64,000 nt of DNA. Origin: an uncultured Desulfatiglans sp. GTDB taxonomy: Bacteria; Desulfobacterota; DSM-4660; Desulfatiglandales; Desulfatiglandaceae. Each line of letters starts with the position of its first letter. Position 1 is the first letter of the stretch. Both the position numbers and the translations under genes were made by a program. Of this stretch, positions 1 through 8,812 are shown in pieces. The stretch covers positions 4,251,552-4,315,551 of the forward strand of contig LR026961.1 in NCBI GenBank assembly GCA_900498135.1, in the 5' to 3' direction. The notes under the pieces were generated by a model. It was given only the letters and a program-made list of their open reading frames with translations, was not told the DNA's origin and made no database searches.

Positions 1-2
1 GG

Positions 3-110
3 CGCCACTCGGCAAACCGGCGTTCGACCTCGACGAGGTCGGGCTGGGAGTGGCTGCTGTATGGGACAGGGTTCCTCGAAGTGGTTTCCATCGCCATCCT
101 CCTTATATAA
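3..110 (+). other. Possible 3' end of a truncated reading frame
   Basis: Frame 3 is open from the window edge to a TAA at 108-110 and ends in a hydrophobic stretch (LLYGTGFLEVVSIAILLI). It could be the C-terminus of a membrane protein that starts outside the window. It is too short to identify and may be chance. Confidence 0.2.
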
Positions 111-224
111 TCCAAATGGGATGGCGCTACCTTATAACATCCCGGCCCCGCGTGTTAAGCACGCCTGCCGGAAGGACACGACTTTAACCCCCAAGCCGCT
201 GCCCATGCCGGGCACACGTCATGA

Positions 225-839
225 CCTCCGGCAAAGCCGGAGGCTTGAATTTGTGAACCGCTCAAAGCGGTAAATGAAATCGGGGGCCACCTGAAGGTGG
301 CTGCTATTTGAACAAACCTAGCTGGTCGAGTTTTTTGTCGATTTCTTCGTGTCTTTTGATGTATTGCCGGATCACCTCTTCATCGTGACCGGCTGTAGAG
401 ACGTAGTAACCTCTTGCCCAAAAGTGAAGACCGGTGAAATTCTTCTGCCTTCCCATATATTGGCGAGCAACGTGGATTGCGCTTTTCCCCTTCAGATAAC
501 CGACGATTTGGGAGACAGCATATTTTGGCGGAATTGATATCAGCATGTGAACATGGTCGCCTCGCAGATGTCCTTCGTGGATTTTGCTCTCTTTGTGCAT
601 TGCCAATTCACGCAGCACGTCTCCCAAATATTTCCGCAACTCGCCGTAAAGAATCTTTTTTCGGTACTTCGGAATCCAAACCAGGTGATACTTGCAATCC
701 CATGCCGTATGGTTTAAGCTTTGAACGTTGTTCATCGAAAGCCTCCTTGAAAGTGATCTTTGACCGGTTCACAATCTTGGAGGCTTTCGTATATTCCCGG
801 AATTGTCAAACTTTGTGTGTCTCCCCGGCAAAGCCGGGG
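225..839. mobile_element. IS200/IS605-type insertion sequence
   Basis: A single tnpA gene is bracketed by two related palindromes: CCTCCGGCAAAGCCGGAGG at 225-243 and CCCCGGCAAAGCCGGGG at 823-839. Both have the same CCGGCAAAGCCGG core. IS200/IS605 elements are known to carry subterminal hairpins that the Y1 transposase recognises, and they lack inverted terminal repeats and target duplications. The exact cleavage sites cannot be set from sequence alone, so the limits given are the outer edges of the hairpins. No tnpB or omega-RNA is seen. Confidence 0.75.
304..735 (-). CDS. tnpA: IS200/IS605-family transposase TnpA (HUH/Y1)
   Basis: A 143-aa single-domain transposase that cuts and joins single-stranded DNA through a 5'-phosphotyrosine. 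The HUH motif lies in GDHVHMLISIP (about residues 59-69). The likely catalytic tyrosine is in the C-terminal helix, RQYIKRH (about residues 123-129). The length matches the family norm of 130-155 aa. The start has a strong SD (AAGGAGG) six bases upstream. The gene lies between the element's hairpins and looks intact. The family call is secure; the residue assignment is by analogy with IS608 TnpA. Confidence 0.92.
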   Translation of the reverse strand: MNNVQSLNHTAWDCKYHLVWIPKYRKKILYGELRKYLGDVLRELAMHKESKIHEGHLRGDHVHMLISIPPKYAVSQIVGYLKGKSAIHVARQYMGRQKNFTGLHFWARGYYVSTAGHDEEVIRQYIKRHEEIDKKLDQLGLFK

Positions 840-1527
840 GTTTACTCGTATTAATTAAAAACTCTATGATATTACAGTATTTTTTTCCTAAGATAAGATA
901 CCACTATGTTCAATCATAAGGATAAGTTTGTTCGTCTTATATGAAAGCGTGGTCTCTCGCGTGTTGAAGGAATTCTTTGAACATAGGTATGCCGTTGTTG
1001 AACTGGCCTAACCGCAACTAAATCCCAATATAGCAGCCTTCTTTGTGTTCTAGTCTTGTACGCTCTTTTCCCTTATACCTACCAAGACCTATAGTCAACA
1101 TCAAAAAGCCGCATTTCTACGACAGAGGCCCAATTTCTTGCCCCAAATCTGGAAACACCACTCCCATCAGTATTTTAGAACGGAGTGGTGGAAGTAAGCT
1201 CATTTTCGTAGACGGATTTTACGATTGAGTTTTGACAGATCCGGTCAAACGCGGAGATATTTTTTTGTGAGGAGAAAGAAACTACTTGGAGTCACGAGCG
1301 GCAGTTGGGTGGTCTCATCAAAGGGGGAGAATTATCACCGACCGGTGAAAACCTTTTGAGATCCGCAATAATATCCTGCCTATAGTGCAGTCTGGACATA
1401 ATGATAGTAGTTTAGGATTGACGATTTTCTCCATCGTTCCTTTTGCACAAAAAGTGAAGCGGGGTAGGAAAAGACCAAATAGAGTGGATTTCAAGGCTTT
1501 CATCATACGTAAAAAGGGAGTTAGGGG
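840..1527. other. Intergenic region, no supported gene
   Basis: AT-rich stretch between the IS200 element and the Mrr gene. Short open frames on both strands lack SD sites and recognisable motifs. No RNA gene or repeat array is visible. Confidence 0.5.
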
Positions 1528-2382
1528 TCACCTGTATTCATGGAAGAACTCATTGTCAATTTCATAAATAGTTCGGGGTTTTAGCCCTAACGACGTCTGC
1601 TCAAAAAGTTTAACCAATTTGGAACCGTCAACCAGCTCAATCGGAGGTACGCCCTCCCGGATGGCTTCATTCTTGGCTTCTTGTGTAAACCGGCCGGTTG
1701 TTATAAAAATTCCCTTCTCTGCGCGGCCTTGCATAGCGCCCCTGAAATCCCGAACTTGAGATGAAGGGACTGCATCCTTATATCGTTTTGCCTGGAAGAT
1801 AACCTTCAAGCTTACGAGGGGGTTGATTTCAAGGATTCCTTCACCATCTATGCCTCCATCACCAGACCGCCCTTTCACCACAACTTTAATGAACCCCGAT
1901 GATCGAAGCAGCCTTTGGCAGAGTCTCTCGAAACCTTCCGGAGAAAGGGCTTTGAGGATCTCAATAAGTTCCGCTCCATGAGGCGCGCCTTGCTCTTCAT
2001 CAGTAATTATCGGTTTATTAGACCTTCGTTTGATGCGTTTTTTAGTTATAAAACCACTGTGAATCTTATGAAAAATCTCCTTTACATCTTGTTCTGTAAG
2101 ATGCCTGCGTAGTCCATCTTCGGTCAAGCGCCATACATGAGGGTCAGAAACATCAAGCAAACCTTCACGAGTCAAATAAGCCTTGGCCCAATTAATGAAC
2201 ATATCAACACGAAATACATTGTTACCAAAACGCTCCGATAGCTCATCCTCGCTTATTTCAAGGCTGACCACAAGTTCGTCTTTGAGCTCCGATGGACTGG
2301 CAGAGCCTCCAAGTTTTTTCAGGGCGTCTATTATGGGTAAAAAGAACTGAACAAGGGCAGGTAGATTCGGGCTTGTCTTCAT
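1528..2382 (-). CDS. Mrr-type restriction endonuclease with N-terminal winged helix
   Basis: A 284-aa protein. Residues 1-90 look like the Mrr N-terminal winged-helix domain (FFLPIIDALKKLGG...VFRVDMFINWAKAYLTREGLL). Residues about 140-270 form the Mrr catalytic PD-(D/E)XK fold: FERLCQRLLRSSGF, then SGDGGIDGEG (catalytic Asp), then VIFQAKRYK (the QAK form of the ExK motif), then GIFITTGRFT. Mrr enzymes cut modified, often methylated, DNA. The gene lies left of the attachment site, so it is probably chromosomal or part of an older island. A second protein of the same layout is at 38030-38935. Confidence 0.9.
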   Translation of the reverse strand: MKTSPNLPALVQFFLPIIDALKKLGGSASPSELKDELVVSLEISEDELSERFGNNVFRVDMFINWAKAYLTREGLLDVSDPHVWRLTEDGLRRHLTEQDVKEIFHKIHSGFITKKRIKRRSNKPIITDEEQGAPHGAELIEILKALSPEGFERLCQRLLRSSGFIKVVVKGRSGDGGIDGEGILEINPLVSLKVIFQAKRYKDAVPSSQVRDFRGAMQGRAEKGIFITTGRFTQEAKNEAIREGVPPIELVDGSKLVKLFEQTSLGLKPRTIYEIDNEFFHEYR

Positions 2383-2894
2383 TTTTTACCTCTGGAAAGT
2401 AGAGAGAAAAATCATAAGAACTACGCATTTTAGTATGTATTACATAAGGAGCGTCTTTTCAAACCGGCTTCCAACCTGATACTCACATGATAGCAAAAAC
2501 ACGCTATTATTCAAGATACTTAGACCTGAGTTCCGGGTGGGCAGTCAAAGGGTAGCCGAAAACGGTTTAAAATCCGCAGATTTAAACATGGTCCCAACAA
2601 ACGCGTGGCAGTACTGCTTCTGAATGGCTGTTCACAACTCCATCAGGGCAGACGGAGACAGCGGGAAATGGCCATCCCATTCCACCATGCCGGCCGGCGC
2701 TGGGTTTAAGGGCCGGGATGGATCCTTCACGTTCCTATAAACAACAGTTTATAAATAGGAGCGCTTACGCGCTGGATTGGGTAGTAAACAACTATGGGAA
2801 ACAATCCCCAGTTTTGCCAAGGGCGGCGATTACCGAAGCTGCGAACCTGGATTTTAGCGGGTGCTGGGTATAGTGCTGGGTGCATTCCCAGCAC
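2383..2894. other. Intergenic region with a small palindrome
   Basis: No convincing gene. A palindrome GTGCTGGG-tgcatt-CCCAGCAC lies at 2873-2894, directly next to the tRNA terminator. The rest is featureless to my reading. Confidence 0.45.
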
Positions 2895-2929
2895 AAAAAA
2901 AAGGGGCTACGTTTTTGACGTAACCCCTT
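2895..2929 (-). terminator. Intrinsic terminator of the original tRNA-Asp
   Basis: Read on the minus strand, AAGGGGTTACGT pairs across a short A-rich loop with ACGTAGCCCCTT (one G-U pair) and runs into eight Ts. It sits just downstream of the tRNA-Asp 3' end, where a tRNA terminator belongs. This marks the left flank as the original chromosomal side. Confidence 0.85.
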
Positions 2930-2937
2930 GTATTAAC

Positions 2938-2985
2938 TGGCGGGAGCGACGAGGATCGAACTCGCGACCTCCGGCGTGACAGGCC
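2938..2985 (-). other. att site: 3' fragment of tRNA-Asp(GTC)
   Basis: On the minus strand this 48-bp piece holds the anticodon loop CTGTCAC, the 3' anticodon arm, the variable region, the T-arm (GTTCGATCC) and the acceptor end CGCTCCC-G-CCA. The 5' anticodon strand keeps only three pairing bases (GGC) before matching stops at 2985. The D-arm and 5' acceptor strand are missing. Tyrosine integrases commonly use tRNA 3' ends as attB. Integration rebuilds the tRNA at one end and leaves a displaced 3' fragment at the other. The integrase lies 190 bp inside, so this is the integrase-proximal junction. Confidence 0.85.
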
Positions 2986-3177
2986 TTCGACACCAAAAAT
3001 CACCTGAAATCATCTGAATCACTCAAACCGCAATCCAATACAAAATCAGTAAGTTGAACTTCACCGATTCCGAACCAAAAAACTCTCCGATAACCAAAAA
3101 TCACGCCTTTCGCTCCCCATACGCTCCCTTTTTTACCTTGACAAAAACCCATAAAACAATGATAACATCATTCCGCC

Positions 3178-4323
3178 ATGCCTGACAACCTCCAAAAAAC
3201 GAGACACGAAGGAACCTACGCCCGAGAATCCGCCAAAAAAAGATTCAAAGGCAAACCAGACCGCTGCTACTACATCACCTACCGAAACAAGCAACAAAAA
3301 TTCGTCAGAGAAAAAATAGGGTGGGCCTCAGAAGGATACACCCCCCAGATGGCCCACCAGATCAGGGCAGAGAGAATCCGGGCCATGAGGCACGGACAGG
3401 AACTCCCGCCCGACACATGGAAAACCGTCAGGACCCTCGACAGCGCCTGGGAAAAAGAATACCAACAAGAAAAGGGGCAGAAAAAGAGCTTCAGCGACGA
3501 CGAATACAGATACAACAAACATATAGCTCCAACACTCGGGGACCGCCTCCTCTCAGGCATCACGCCCCAAGACCTCAAGAAACTCGGAACAGATCTCAAC
3601 AAAAAAGGGTTATCCCCCCAATCCATCTACCATGTCCTTCAGCTAATCAGATCCATTTATAACGTCGCCAAGAACGAAGGAGCTTACTTCGGAGAGAATC
3701 CAGCCACAAAAATCAAGTTCCCCAGAATAACAAACAGCAACCGCCTCAGATACCTCACCCAGGCAGAATCAGACCGGCTCCTGGCAAAAATCAAGGAATC
3801 CAGCCAAACAATGTACGAAATCAGCTACATAAGCCTCTACACCGGCCTCAGAGCCAACGAAATCTTCTCCTTGAAGTGGCAGGACATAGACCTCGAACAG
3901 GGTATCATTAACGTCCTCGAAACCAAGAACACAGAGCCCAGGCCGGCTTATATGAACGAAGGAATCAGGGAAATCTTTGAGAACAAGAAAAAAGGGAATA
4001 AGACTGAGTATGTTTTTCCGCAGGAGCAGCGAAGAGACAAGAACAAGCCTAAAAAGAACCGGAAAAAGGAGGAAGTCAGCAAGACATTCTTCAGAGTCGT
4101 AGAGAAAATGGGGTTGAACGACGGCGTGGAAGACAGGCGGTACCGAGTGTGTTTTCACACCCTCCGCCATACATTCGGAAGCTGGCTCGCCATAAGAGGA
4201 GAGAGCCTGCAGACCATCCAGGAGCTGATGGGGCATAAACGGATTAGCCAGACGCAGAGATACGCCCACCTATGCCCGAACAAGAAACGCCAGGCAGTGG
4301 AAAACCTGGTAGGCCCAGAATAA
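3178..4323 (+). CDS. int: Tyrosine recombinase / integrase
   Basis: A 381-aa phage-type integrase. It has an N-terminal arm-binding region (about 1-60), a SAM-like core-binding domain (about 75-175, ending in LIRSIYNVAKNEG) and a catalytic domain. Catalytic residues seen are the Arg in YTGLRANEIFSLKW, HTLRH, GHKRISQT and the Tyr of QRYAHL. The gene starts 190 bp from the tRNA-Asp fragment and reads away from it, as in many genomic islands. Codons are A-rich and C-rich compared with the defence genes. It should catalyse integration and excision at tRNA-Asp, perhaps with the excisionase-like protein at 4753-4959. Confidence 0.95.
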   Translation: MPDNLQKTRHEGTYARESAKKRFKGKPDRCYYITYRNKQQKFVREKIGWASEGYTPQMAHQIRAERIRAMRHGQELPPDTWKTVRTLDSAWEKEYQQEKGQKKSFSDDEYRYNKHIAPTLGDRLLSGITPQDLKKLGTDLNKKGLSPQSIYHVLQLIRSIYNVAKNEGAYFGENPATKIKFPRITNSNRLRYLTQAESDRLLAKIKESSQTMYEISYISLYTGLRANEIFSLKWQDIDLEQGIINVLETKNTEPRPAYMNEGIREIFENKKKGNKTEYVFPQEQRRDKNKPKKNRKKEEVSKTFFRVVEKMGLNDGVEDRRYRVCFHTLRHTFGSWLAIRGESLQTIQELMGHKRISQTQRYAHLCPNKKRQAVENLVGPE

Positions 4324-4336
4324 GAATCTTGCCAAC

Positions 4337-4732
4337 TCACCTTAGCTCGTGAAACCTCGTGATTACAAGGTTCCTGAATTTTCTGCCGTTCCTCTCCACT
4401 GTCTTCGGAACCACCCTGACCCGCAGCCTTTTCCCAACCAGAACATTCGGGTCTCTGAGTTTGTCGGTGATGCCTACAGCGTTGCACAGATGCGTGAACC
4501 TGACCTTGCCCTTCATCTCCTCATAATAGAACCCTGAAGACAGCTCGAACCCGCTGCACCTCCCTTTAGTCACCACAAACTTTATGACGAGAAGAGGCCT
4601 GCCGCCGCAATCCCTTCGCTCAAAGCCGGTAATCTCGCAGTCAAAATATCCCTTCCGGCTTATCACGTTTGTTGCAACAAGCCTAATCGGCCTAAAATTT
4701 TCACTTATTTCAGTTCGTTGCCTCTGCCCCAT
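4337..4732 (-). CDS. Hypothetical OB-fold-like protein
   Basis: About 131 aa from the ATG at 4732 (MGQRQRTEISENF). An upstream in-frame ATG at 4798 would overlap the neighbouring HTH gene. The pattern is beta-rich: LVATNVISRKGYFDCEI, LVIKFVVTKG, YYEEMKGKVRFTHLCNAVGI, then VGKRLRVRVVPKTVERNGRKF. The last segment resembles the end of phage single-stranded-DNA-binding proteins of the DUF669 type. This is inference from pattern only. It is the last gene of the leftward operon and converges on the integrase gene. Confidence 0.5.
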   Translation of the reverse strand: MGQRQRTEISENFRPIRLVATNVISRKGYFDCEITGFERRDCGGRPLLVIKFVVTKGRCSGFELSSGFYYEEMKGKVRFTHLCNAVGITDKLRDPNVLVGKRLRVRVVPKTVERNGRKFRNLVITRFHELR

Positions 4733-4752
4733 TGCTTCTTCTCCCTCAAGAC

Positions 4753-4959
4753 TCAATCTCTGCAATCCGCAGTCAGGACCCTCGTGGCTTTCAGCCAATT
4801 ATTGAGATCCTTCTCGGCATAAAAGACGCGGCGCCCTACCTTATAATAAGCAGGGCCTCTGCCGTGATATCTCCAGTTTGCCAAAGTCCCTTTCTTGATC
4901 CCCAGAAACCTTTCGGCTTTGTCAACGCTCACCAACCCGTTCTTCTCCCCACCTTCCAT
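4753..4959 (-). CDS. Excisionase-like MerR/AlpA-type HTH protein
   Basis: A 68-aa protein with the short winged-HTH seen in Xis and AlpA proteins: LVSVDKAERFLGIKKGTLANWRYHGRGPAYYKVGRR followed by a wing and YAEKDLNNWL. Proteins of this size near an integrase usually act as recombination directionality factors or regulators. Which of the two it is cannot be told here. It lies inside the leftward operon, 21 bp from the next gene. Confidence 0.75.
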   Translation of the reverse strand: MEGGEKNGLVSVDKAERFLGIKKGTLANWRYHGRGPAYYKVGRRVFYAEKDLNNWLKATRVLTADCRD

Positions 4960-4980
4960 ACCTAATCAACCCCCTCGTCT

Positions 4981-5178
4981 CTATTTCTTCTTCTGAAATC
5001 TGCTGATTGTCCACCCGACGAACACAGCAATAATTAGGAGCTTGGCTGCGTTTTGCCCGAATCCTTCCCTCAACGCCCCTCTGACTGTGCAGGCGAGGTA
5101 AGGGCTTACTCCGTCGATAAACACTGAAGAGGCCAGCAGGAACAAGATTCCGCAAATCAAGCCCAAAAAAGTTTTCAT
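4981..5178 (-). CDS. Small membrane protein, two helices
   Basis: A 65-aa protein with an N-terminal hydrophobic helix (FLGLICGILFLLASSVFIDG) and a second near the C-terminus (AAKLLIIAVFVGWTI), ending in a basic tail RFQKKK. No known family recognised. It lies 9 bp from the neighbouring membrane gene in the leftward operon. It could be a subunit of a transfer or secretion apparatus working with the ATPase at 6877-8238; that is inference from position. Confidence 0.55.
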   Translation of the reverse strand: MKTFLGLICGILFLLASSVFIDGVSPYLACTVRGALREGFGQNAAKLLIIAVFVGWTISRFQKKK

Positions 5179-5187
5179 GACCCTAAT

Positions 5188-5577
5188 TTATCCTTTCCTG
5201 AACCTGCTCAGCACATAGACGCCGGCACCGAAAGCGGCGCCCGTCAAAACCAGTTTGAAAAAAGAAGTCAGGCCCCGTTCAGACACCAAATCAGCGCTGC
5301 GAAACCACCCCTTAACTCCGAGCACCGACTCAGCGCCTAAACCGCTCAGATCCCGAACCAGGACCAGGACGAACAACACAACGAAAAAGACTAGCGCCAC
5401 GACGAGAACAGCAACCCAATCTTTAAGTGCTAAAAACCTCCACTTTGCAGGCTTCCGCACGGCCTCTGCCGAAGCAATTTCGGGCTGCTGCACAACCATC
5501 ACCGGAATCCCCTGGCCTAACTGTGCTTGAGGTCTCTGCTTCTGTTCAGACCCGCTAAAACGACTCCACCAATCCAC
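5188..5577 (-). CDS. Membrane protein, unknown
   Basis: A 129-aa protein with a polar, Gln-rich N-terminus, a strong helix (DWVAVLVVALVFFVVLFVLV) at about residues 53-72, and a second helix near the C-terminus (FFKLVLTGAAFGAGVYVL). It starts at GTG with a good SD (GGAGGTG). Unknown family. Operon position links it to the HerA/TraG-like ATPase and the other small membrane proteins. Confidence 0.6.
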   Translation of the reverse strand: MDWWSRFSGSEQKQRPQAQLGQGIPVMVVQQPEIASAEAVRKPAKWRFLALKDWVAVLVVALVFFVVLFVLVLVRDLSGLGAESVLGVKGWFRSADLVSERGLTSFFKLVLTGAAFGAGVYVLSRFRKG

Positions 5578-5598
5578 AAAAGACCACCTCCCCCCTCC

Positions 5599-6102
5599 TT
5601 AAACATGATGTCTCTTAGATTTAGGCGGCCGGTAAGGCTCATAAGTTCTCGTTATCCTCTGCATCGATGGAGGCAACTCGTTCTTCTTCGCCAGACTGAC
5701 CTTATCAAAAACACTCTCGAACTCTTCCTTTATAAACTCCTTAGCCTCCCTGATTCTGCCGAGCGTGGGCTTGACATCGTAGTATTCATCAACAAACTCC
5801 TCTTCCTCATAATCAGCCAATGGTTCAGTCCTTAAATACTCCGGCACCTCCGCCTCCGGCCTGTTCACAACAGAAATAAGGGACTGCTCCTCTCCTTGTT
5901 CATGCCATTTTTCCTTGTCGTTCTCGATCATGGCTTCAATCATGCGGTCAAAAGCGTATTCGTCGAACTCATCCTCTCCGACACCTTCTCCCTTCTCTTC
6001 ATCGTTGACCAATTCCACTTCGTTCGGCTCGCGGTCCTCTCCGAACTCCTCTTCCATTTCTTCATGGTCTTCAACGTATTCAAAAGTATTCTGCCCAATC
6101 AT
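5599..6102 (-). CDS. Highly acidic hypothetical protein
   Basis: About 167 aa. I chose the ATG at 6102 because it is well placed after GGGAGGG. The first 80 residues are dominated by Glu and Asp. The C-terminus turns basic (PYRPPKSKRHHV). A helical segment lies between (LGRIREAKEFIKEEFESVF). No family recognised. Acidic proteins in mobile elements sometimes mimic DNA or act as scaffolds; nothing here decides between these. Middle gene of the leftward operon. Confidence 0.55.
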   Translation of the reverse strand: MIGQNTFEYVEDHEEMEEEFGEDREPNEVELVNDEEKGEGVGEDEFDEYAFDRMIEAMIENDKEKWHEQGEEQSLISVVNRPEAEVPEYLRTEPLADYEEEEFVDEYYDVKPTLGRIREAKEFIKEEFESVFDKVSLAKKNELPPSMQRITRTYEPYRPPKSKRHHV

Positions 6103-6129
6103 AACCAAGACCCTCCCTTCCTTCTTTTT

Positions 6130-6861
6130 TTAAAGAAATTCGGTTATCCTCTTCACCTTCGTCTTCCCAAGCTGCTCTTGAGGCAAACAACCCTTCAAGA
6201 CATCCTTCGCTTTCTCGCAGTCACTAACAGTTCCGCACACAATCACCAGCTCAGAAGCCTTAAAAAAATTGAAGCACTTCAAAGCGTTACCGCACAAGTT
6301 CTTAAAAGACCGCGTAACCTCATAAGCGGTCTTTGTTGACTTGCAATACACATCAATCCTTCCGTTGATTCCTTCGGCTGTGTATTCGCAGATTCCTTCC
6401 AGACCATTCTTCAAGAGTGACCGGTAAACCCAGAACCTCCACAGCGAATGAACATAAAAAGCAGGACTCACCCTCTTTTTCTCAGAAACCTTCAAGAAAT
6501 CCTGAGCCTTCTCAGTCAAAGGAAAAAAATTCCCTGCGTTCCCCTTAACAGCCACTTTCTCACGCAGAACGAGGCCCTTCTCCAGCAATCCTTGGAGAAC
6601 CTGATCGTGATCCATTTTCTTAAAATTTTTCTTTATCGTCGTTAATACCTGGTAAGGCATCTTGGCCAGACACTCCAGGACAGCCAATTCGTCATCAGAA
6701 ACAATGATTGATTCAGGAACCAAACTCTCCCCGCTCTCGTCGACACTTGGAGGCCCGAGATGGATGACATTCCTGCCATCCACCAACTCGTGAAGCTCCG
6801 CCACGAAACCCCTCATCCGCCTATAAATATCCTCGATCGTTACAGACTTATCAAAACCCAT
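6130..6861 (-). CDS. Winged-helix protein with PD-(D/E)XK-like domain
   Basis: About 243 aa. Residues about 60-130 look like a winged helix (VLECLAKMPYQVLTTIKKNF, then LLEKGLVLREKV, then FFPLTEKAQDFL). The C-terminal part has GINGRIDVYCKSTKTAYEV (Asp then Glu), followed by alternating strands and helices and LVIVCGT, consistent with a small nuclease-like fold. The same order, winged helix then nuclease-like domain, is fused to the HerA ATPase at 46722-48701. Here it is a separate gene 16 bp downstream of the ATPase. Function inferred: DNA-binding or nuclease partner of the ATPase. Confidence 0.6.
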   Translation of the reverse strand: MGFDKSVTIEDIYRRMRGFVAELHELVDGRNVIHLGPPSVDESGESLVPESIIVSDDELAVLECLAKMPYQVLTTIKKNFKKMDHDQVLQGLLEKGLVLREKVAVKGNAGNFFPLTEKAQDFLKVSEKKRVSPAFYVHSLWRFWVYRSLLKNGLEGICEYTAEGINGRIDVYCKSTKTAYEVTRSFKNLCGNALKCFNFFKASELVIVCGTVSDCEKAKDVLKGCLPQEQLGKTKVKRITEFL

Positions 6862-6876
6862 CACGCAGCCCCCATA

Positions 6877-8238
6877 TCACCATTTTGGTATCCTCACCAA
6901 GAAAGGCCGATCAATACCGGGATACCTCATAACCGCCAAACCCGGCCTCGGCATCCCGAGAAAGAAACTGGCCTGCTCGTCGCTCAAATTCAGTATCTTC
7001 TGCGCTCTCTCCAAGCCTTCGCTGAAAACAGGAAAGCCAACACAATAATTGCAGTTAGAAATCGCAAATTCCGATATGCTCTGAGGCTCCTGAGTGCAGA
7101 GAATCCTCCCGAAACCGCTTTCTCGACACGTCGTGAACCAATTCTCCAAAATCTTATTGGAACCATACCCAGCTTTGTCCCGGTCAACATCGAGCCACCA
7201 CCTTGCCTCATCCAGAAACAGCAAAATCCGGCACTTATTCTCAGTAGGATTCTTCATATAATACCTCTGGATATCATAAAGCAGACCTATCAAAGTCGTT
7301 CTCGCCACGAACTCAGAAATCCCGACCACGTTCAGGAACCAGTCGTTTTTGATCCAGAAATTCCAAGGTGGCCCTCTTCTTTTGTTCAGGATATCTCCAT
7401 GCATCTCGAACTCTGCCACGCGATTCGACAGCCTTCCGAGTGCATTCCTCATCTCGTAGCCTTCAATCCCATATTCCTTTAGGTATTGAGCAAGCCTTTT
7501 CCGGATGTCACGGTAAGTCGGGAACTCCTTAGAGCCTTTCAACACTCCAAAATCTTCGTAAGCCTTCCACGCAGCGTATTGGAGAATTGGCACAGTCAAG
7601 GCATACATGAAGTTCTCACCAGCAAAAACCTGCGTGGCAACTTCAATCTTATCTTCAAAACTATCCCAGTCGTAGACTTCCCAGAAGTTGTACCTGTAGT
7701 CTTTCCATTCGAACACTTTCACCCAGGGATACATCGCGGCAAAATAGTCAGCATCGTGCTTGATCCTCTGAATGATGACAACATTGAATCCCCTCACTTC
7801 TGGGGGTACACTCAGAACCTGGTTTAAGAGACCGAATTCTGAGTGGGTTTTGCCAGTGCCTTGCGCTCCAAAAATAAATTTTCCGAGGGTCCATTGCCAC
7901 GGGTTGAAATTGACTGTGCTCCCTTGTGGGTTGACTATGCCGTACCGGTATTTTCCTCTGAGCTTTTCCTGTGCCTCTTTCTGCGAGACGAAAGGCCGGA
8001 AAGGCTCCCTCTCTTCGATGTTCGAGACCTGATAAGCCCTGCGAGCAGCCTCCCCTAACAAACGGGGATTCTGACGAAGAATCATCATCAGCCCGACGGG
8101 GTTTCCGTGCCTCATGTAGTTGCGCAGAGCCGCCGCAACCAAAGGATACCGCTTCTCGTCAGAAAACCCTGCCTTGTCCAGGATCTCAACAACCTCGCCG
8201 AGCCTGCCAAGCTGTCCTAAAAAATCCTTGGAATCCAC
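6877..8238 (-). CDS. HerA/TraG/VirB4-like P-loop ATPase
   Basis: About 453 aa from a GTG at 8238, which overlaps the end of the upstream gene by 22 bp; the frame stays open further upstream, so the start is uncertain. Walker A is FGAQGTGKTHSEF, Walker B is ILLFLDEARWW, and sensor-like segments follow (FGRILCTQEPQ). The architecture fits the FtsK/HerA superfamily, which pumps DNA or works with nucleases. Neighbours are small membrane proteins and a nuclease-like protein, so conjugative transfer, DNA packaging and end processing are all possible. The superfamily is confident, the role is not. Confidence 0.8.
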   Translation of the reverse strand: MDSKDFLGQLGRLGEVVEILDKAGFSDEKRYPLVAAALRNYMRHGNPVGLMMILRQNPRLLGEAARRAYQVSNIEEREPFRPFVSQKEAQEKLRGKYRYGIVNPQGSTVNFNPWQWTLGKFIFGAQGTGKTHSEFGLLNQVLSVPPEVRGFNVVIIQRIKHDADYFAAMYPWVKVFEWKDYRYNFWEVYDWDSFEDKIEVATQVFAGENFMYALTVPILQYAAWKAYEDFGVLKGSKEFPTYRDIRKRLAQYLKEYGIEGYEMRNALGRLSNRVAEFEMHGDILNKRRGPPWNFWIKNDWFLNVVGISEFVARTTLIGLLYDIQRYYMKNPTENKCRILLFLDEARWWLDVDRDKAGYGSNKILENWFTTCRESGFGRILCTQEPQSISEFAISNCNYCVGFPVFSEGLERAQKILNLSDEQASFFLGMPRPGLAVMRYPGIDRPFLVRIPKW

Positions 8239-8711
8239 AGCAAACCCAGGCCTAAAAGGGCAATGGCGACTCCACCAAAAACAGTTATGAAGAAACTGTT
8301 CCTTTTTCGCTTTTTGAGGCACTCCTCGCACAAAGGAACACCGTCTTCGGTGTAGGATCCGTCGTATCCGTCGTAACAAAGCCTCTGTCTATGCATTTTG
8401 TAAGGATCAGCGCATTCCAGCTTGAACCCCTCCGGAATCGGCGTATCCGTCCAACTCAAAGCAACTATATCGGCAGGACTCAGCACCCGCCCACACACAT
8501 CCACAAAAAGAAACACCTTTTCCTTCAACACAAAATCCTGGGCACCATCATCAAATTCGGTCTGCGAACTAGAAACAGGGATCTCTCTCCCAGCAATCCA
8601 AATCATCTTCATACGATGGATAAAAACCTGAAACTTCGCGAAATCCTCTGGGCTACCCATAAAACCAGGTTGACCACCACCACCAAAAAAAGTATCATCG
8701 CCTTGAGGCAT
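8217..8711 (-). CDS. Zinc-knuckle membrane protein
   Basis: About 164 aa from the ATG at 8711 (MPQGDDTFFGGGG), which has SD GAGGGG. The middle is a soluble domain (FAKFQVFIHRMKMIWIAGREI). Near the C-terminus are cysteines (LCEECLKKRKR) followed by a hydrophobic helix (FFITVFGGVAIALLGLGLLW), so it is probably anchored with a short tail. First gene of the leftward operon and divergent from the sigma factor gene. Family unknown. Confidence 0.6.
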   Translation of the reverse strand: MPQGDDTFFGGGGQPGFMGSPEDFAKFQVFIHRMKMIWIAGREIPVSSSQTEFDDGAQDFVLKEKVFLFVDVCGRVLSPADIVALSWTDTPIPEGFKLECADPYKMHRQRLCYDGYDGSYTEDGVPLCEECLKKRKRNSFFITVFGGVAIALLGLGLLWIPRIF

Positions 8712-8812
8712 TGATTTTCCCCTCAACAAAAAAGTGAAGAGGCAGAACTGTGCGTGACTCCCTCTAATAAGAATAATAGAAGAAAGACAAAATCTGTTTA
8801 GTTTAAAAATCA

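Noticed and set aside
2794-2979. Open frame of 61 codons over the tRNA-Asp fragment
   Set aside because: It is the well-known false protein that arises from reading through a tRNA 3' end (RGSNSRPPA type) and includes the terminator hairpin.
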